The notes under the pieces: generated by a model
Seen by the model: only the letters and a program-made list of their open reading frames with translations
Database searches by the model: none
What the model was told of the DNA's origin: nothing
Source of the DNA: Actinomycetota bacterium
GTDB taxonomy: Bacteria; Actinomycetota; Actinomycetes; S36-B12
Direction: 5' to 3'
DNA length: 16,124 nt
NCBI GenBank assembly: GCA_026392575.1
Contig: JAPLBU010000448.1
Coordinates: forward strand, 1 to 16,124
Shown here: piece after piece, positions 14,085 to 16,124 of the stretch
Numbering within the stretch: the first letter of the stretch is position 1
How the letters are laid out: each line of letters begins with the position of its first letter
Translations under genes and position numbers: made by a program

Positions 14085-15253
14085 GCATCACCTCGCCCGA
14101 TGGCAAGATCACCATCGAGCCGGACGACGGACCAGGTGCGTCCTTCTTCCGCAAGCTGACCCAGGCGACCGACTGGAAGTCCGGCTTCGTCATTCCACTG
14201 CTGGCCGTCTTCACTGCGCTCGTCATCGGTGCCATCATCATCATGCTCACGGGTTCGAGCTTCTCGGAGATGATCGAGGCCTACGTCTCGCTCCTTAAGG
14301 GTTCCGTCGGGTCGCTGCGTGCCATCTCTGCGACGCTGACCGAGGCGACCCCGCTGATCCTCACCGGATTGTCGGTCGCCATCGCGTTCCGGGCGGGCCT
14401 CTTCAACATCGGTGGAGAGGGCCAGCTGCTGATTGGTGGCATGACCGCCGTGCTCATCGGCTTCTCCATCACCGGTCTGCCGTGGTTCATCCACCTGCCG
14501 CTGGCCATCGTGGCAGGGATCATCGGCGGTGCCGTGTGGGGCTTCATCCCCGGCTTCCTCAAGGCGAAGACCGGCGCCCACGAGGTCATCGTCACGATCA
14601 TGCTGAACTACATCGCCTACCGACTCGTCGACTTCCTGCTCAAGACCACCCTGTTCCAGCGTGAGGGTCGCAATGACCCCATCTCGAAGAACATCATGGA
14701 TTCGGCGCAGATGCCGGCCCTGCTGAAGTGGCTCGACCCGGCCATGAAGGTCAACATCGGCCTCTTCCTGGCGCTGGCCGCGGCCGGGTTCGTGTGGTGG
14801 CTGCTCTTCCGCACCAACACCGGCTTCGAGTTCCGAGCCGTGGGCGCAAACCCCAGCGCTGCTCGCTACGCGGGCATGTCGGTGACCAAGGTCTACATCC
14901 TCGTCATGATGATCGCGGGCGGCCTTGCTGGCCTTGCCGGCACGGGGCAGATCCTCGGAGTCCTGGACCGGGCCAGTCCGGGGTTCAATGCCGGACTGGG
15001 CTTCGACGGGATCGCCGTGGCCCTGCTCGCCCGATCGAACCCCATCGGCGTGGTGCTGGCTGCTCTGCTCTTCGGCGGCCTCAACGCCGGCGGCCAGTAC
15101 ATGCAGGCCAATGCCGACGTGGGCATCGACCTGATCTCCGTCATTCAGGCACTCATCATCATCTTCGTGGCGGCACCGGCCCTCATCAGTGCCATCTACC
15201 GGGTCAAGTCGAACGCGTCCGCGACGCAGATCAGCCAGGGGTGGGGATCGTGA
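14081..15253 (+). CDS. Nucleoside ABC importer permease 1
   Basis: This is one of the two membrane subunits that form the nucleoside channel. The 390-residue protein has a polar N-terminus of about 33 residues and about nine to ten hydrophobic segments. The family motif AFRAGLFNIGGEGQLLIGG is at residues 102-120, and FRAVGANPSAARYAGMSV further on is the cytoplasmic loop that contacts the ATPase. Both are typical of BMP/RbsC-type permeases (BPD_transp_2 family). ATG 14081 overlaps the ATPase stop (ATGA) and its end overlaps permease 2 (GTGA), so the three are probably translated together. I see no disruption. Confidence 0.93.
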   Translation: MSITSPDGKITIEPDDGPGASFFRKLTQATDWKSGFVIPLLAVFTALVIGAIIIMLTGSSFSEMIEAYVSLLKGSVGSLRAISATLTEATPLILTGLSVAIAFRAGLFNIGGEGQLLIGGMTAVLIGFSITGLPWFIHLPLAIVAGIIGGAVWGFIPGFLKAKTGAHEVIVTIMLNYIAYRLVDFLLKTTLFQREGRNDPISKNIMDSAQMPALLKWLDPAMKVNIGLFLALAAAGFVWWLLFRTNTGFEFRAVGANPSAARYAGMSVTKVYILVMMIAGGLAGLAGTGQILGVLDRASPGFNAGLGFDGIAVALLARSNPIGVVLAALLFGGLNAGGQYMQANADVGIDLISVIQALIIIFVAAPALISAIYRVKSNASATQISQGWGS

Positions 15254-16124
15254 GCGAGACATACGATCGGCCGCAGGTCGAGCCATACGAAGCGAGCGCC
15301 AAGCGCACGAAGTCGCTGACCAAGGGCCAGATCACGCGCGCTCGCGTTACCGGCGTGGTGATGCTGGCCATGGCGGCAGTCGTCGTGGTGATCTTCCTGC
15401 CGAATGTCAGCGGCGAGGCGACGTTCGGTCTGAGCATGCCCTACGAGTCGATCCAACTGGATCCGCTCGTTGTCCCCGTCCAGCCGGCGTTGTGGTTCCT
15501 CGCGCTTGTGCTGGGCTTCCTCGGTGGCTCGCAGTTCGTGCGCGGGTTCCAGCGGAAGGCGACCCTGATCCTGGGCGGTGCCTTCGGCGTCTTCGTTCTG
15601 GCCATGATGGTCTGGGCCGCGGCGGGCCAGGAGTTCAACCTCGAGAGCATGCTTGTCGCGACGGTCGCTCGGTGCACGCCGATCGCCCTCGGCGCCCTCA
15701 GCGGCATCCTGTGCGAGCGATCAGGTGTCGTCAACATCGGTATCGAGGGCATGCTGCTCGGCGGCGCCTTCACCGGCGTCGTCATGGGCTCGCTGCTCGG
15801 TGGCTGGGTCGGCCTGCTGGCTGCGACGCTGACGGGTGGTCTGCTCGCGCTGCTGCTGGCCGTGCTGGCGGTCAACTTCCGCGTCGACCAGATCATCATC
15901 GGTTTCGTGATCAACATCCTCGTGCTCGGGCTGACGTCGTTCCTGACATCCCAGGTCCTGGTGAAGAGGCCGGAATGGAACGACGCACCGATCTTCCCGG
16001 CGGTCCCGATACCGGGGCTCTCGAATATCCCCATCATCGGACCGATGTTCTTCAACCAGACGATCATCGTGTACGCGATGTTCGTCCTCGTCGGCACCGT
16101 GACCTACGCCCTGTTCCGCACGCG
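15250..16124 (+). CDS. Nucleoside ABC importer permease 2, cut by the window end
   Basis: GTG 15250 overlaps the permease 1 stop by four bases. 291 complete codons are present and the frame is open at the window edge. After a charged N-terminus of about 32 residues come hydrophobic segments beginning RARVTGVVMLAMAAVVVVIF. The motif ERSGVVNIGIEGMLLGGAF is the hallmark of the second permease in BMP-type nucleoside transporters, matching FNIGGEGQ in permease 1. The two permeases are expected to form a heterodimer. From my recollection of actinobacterial genomes, cytidine deaminase, thymidine phosphorylase and adenosine deaminase genes often follow; that lies outside the window. Confidence 0.92.
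   Translation, partial: MSETYDRPQVEPYEASAKRTKSLTKGQITRARVTGVVMLAMAAVVVVIFLPNVSGEATFGLSMPYESIQLDPLVVPVQPALWFLALVLGFLGGSQFVRGFQRKATLILGGAFGVFVLAMMVWAAAGQEFNLESMLVATVARCTPIALGALSGILCERSGVVNIGIEGMLLGGAFTGVVMGSLLGGWVGLLAATLTGGLLALLLAVLAVNFRVDQIIIGFVINILVLGLTSFLTSQVLVKRPEWNDAPIFPAVPIPGLSNIPIIGPMFFNQTIIVYAMFVLVGTVTYALFRT

Noticed and set aside
13736..15286. 516-codon open frame antisense to permease 1
   Set aside because: Shadow of the permease and ATPase genes; highly charged low-complexity translation with no domain.

Overview
The window looks like chromosome from a high-GC Gram-positive bacterium, most likely an actinobacterium. Codons are strongly G/C-ending and GTG starts are frequent. Succinate dehydrogenase is encoded in the order sdhC-sdhD-sdhA-sdhB, and a BMP-type nucleoside ABC transporter lies nearby. 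The genus cannot be named from sequence alone. I see no mobile element, CRISPR array, tRNA or rRNA, no gap of 300 bases without a gene, and no clear new biological system. The notable features are several disrupted or internally shortened genes and some well-formed palindromes and hairpins.

Layout. Positions 1-183 hold the 3' end of a succinate-semialdehyde-dehydrogenase-like gene. Positions 226-2389 hold an MMPL-family transporter split by a one-base frameshift near 1734-1746. On the minus strand lie an eight- to nine-helix membrane protein of unknown function (2481-3278) and, upstream of it in transcription, sdhCDAB (6651 down to 3376). The sdhB gene lacks about 65-70 bases near 3965 and changes frame there. 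The 152-base gap 6652-6803 is a divergent regulatory region with palindromes and a hairpin. Rightwards follow a stand-alone acyl-CoA mutase large subunit (6804-8351), mtnA (8367-9398), an mtnP-like phosphorylase (9395-10171) and a nucleoside hydrolase (10215-11183). After a 143-base promoter region comes a nucleoside ABC importer: lipoprotein (11327-12469), a perfect 14-bp hairpin, double ATPase (12579-14084), permease 1 (14081-15253) and permease 2 (from 15250, cut by the window end).

How the genes fit together. Succinate-semialdehyde dehydrogenase yields succinate, methylmalonyl-CoA mutase yields succinyl-CoA, and Sdh oxidises succinate into the menaquinone pool, so the left and middle parts converge on the C4 end of the TCA cycle. 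The right part is nucleoside scavenging: the importer brings nucleosides in, the hydrolase and phosphorylase cleave them, and MtnA isomerises the 5-substituted ribose-1-phosphate. Tight overlaps (sdhC/sdhD, sdhA/sdhB, mtnA/mtnP, ATPase/permease 1, permease 1/permease 2) support three co-transcribed units.

Caution. The MMPL frameshift, the sdhB internal deletion and an apparent 11-codon gap in the mutase all lie within about 6 kb. Sequencing or assembly error is at least as likely as real gene decay and should be excluded first.
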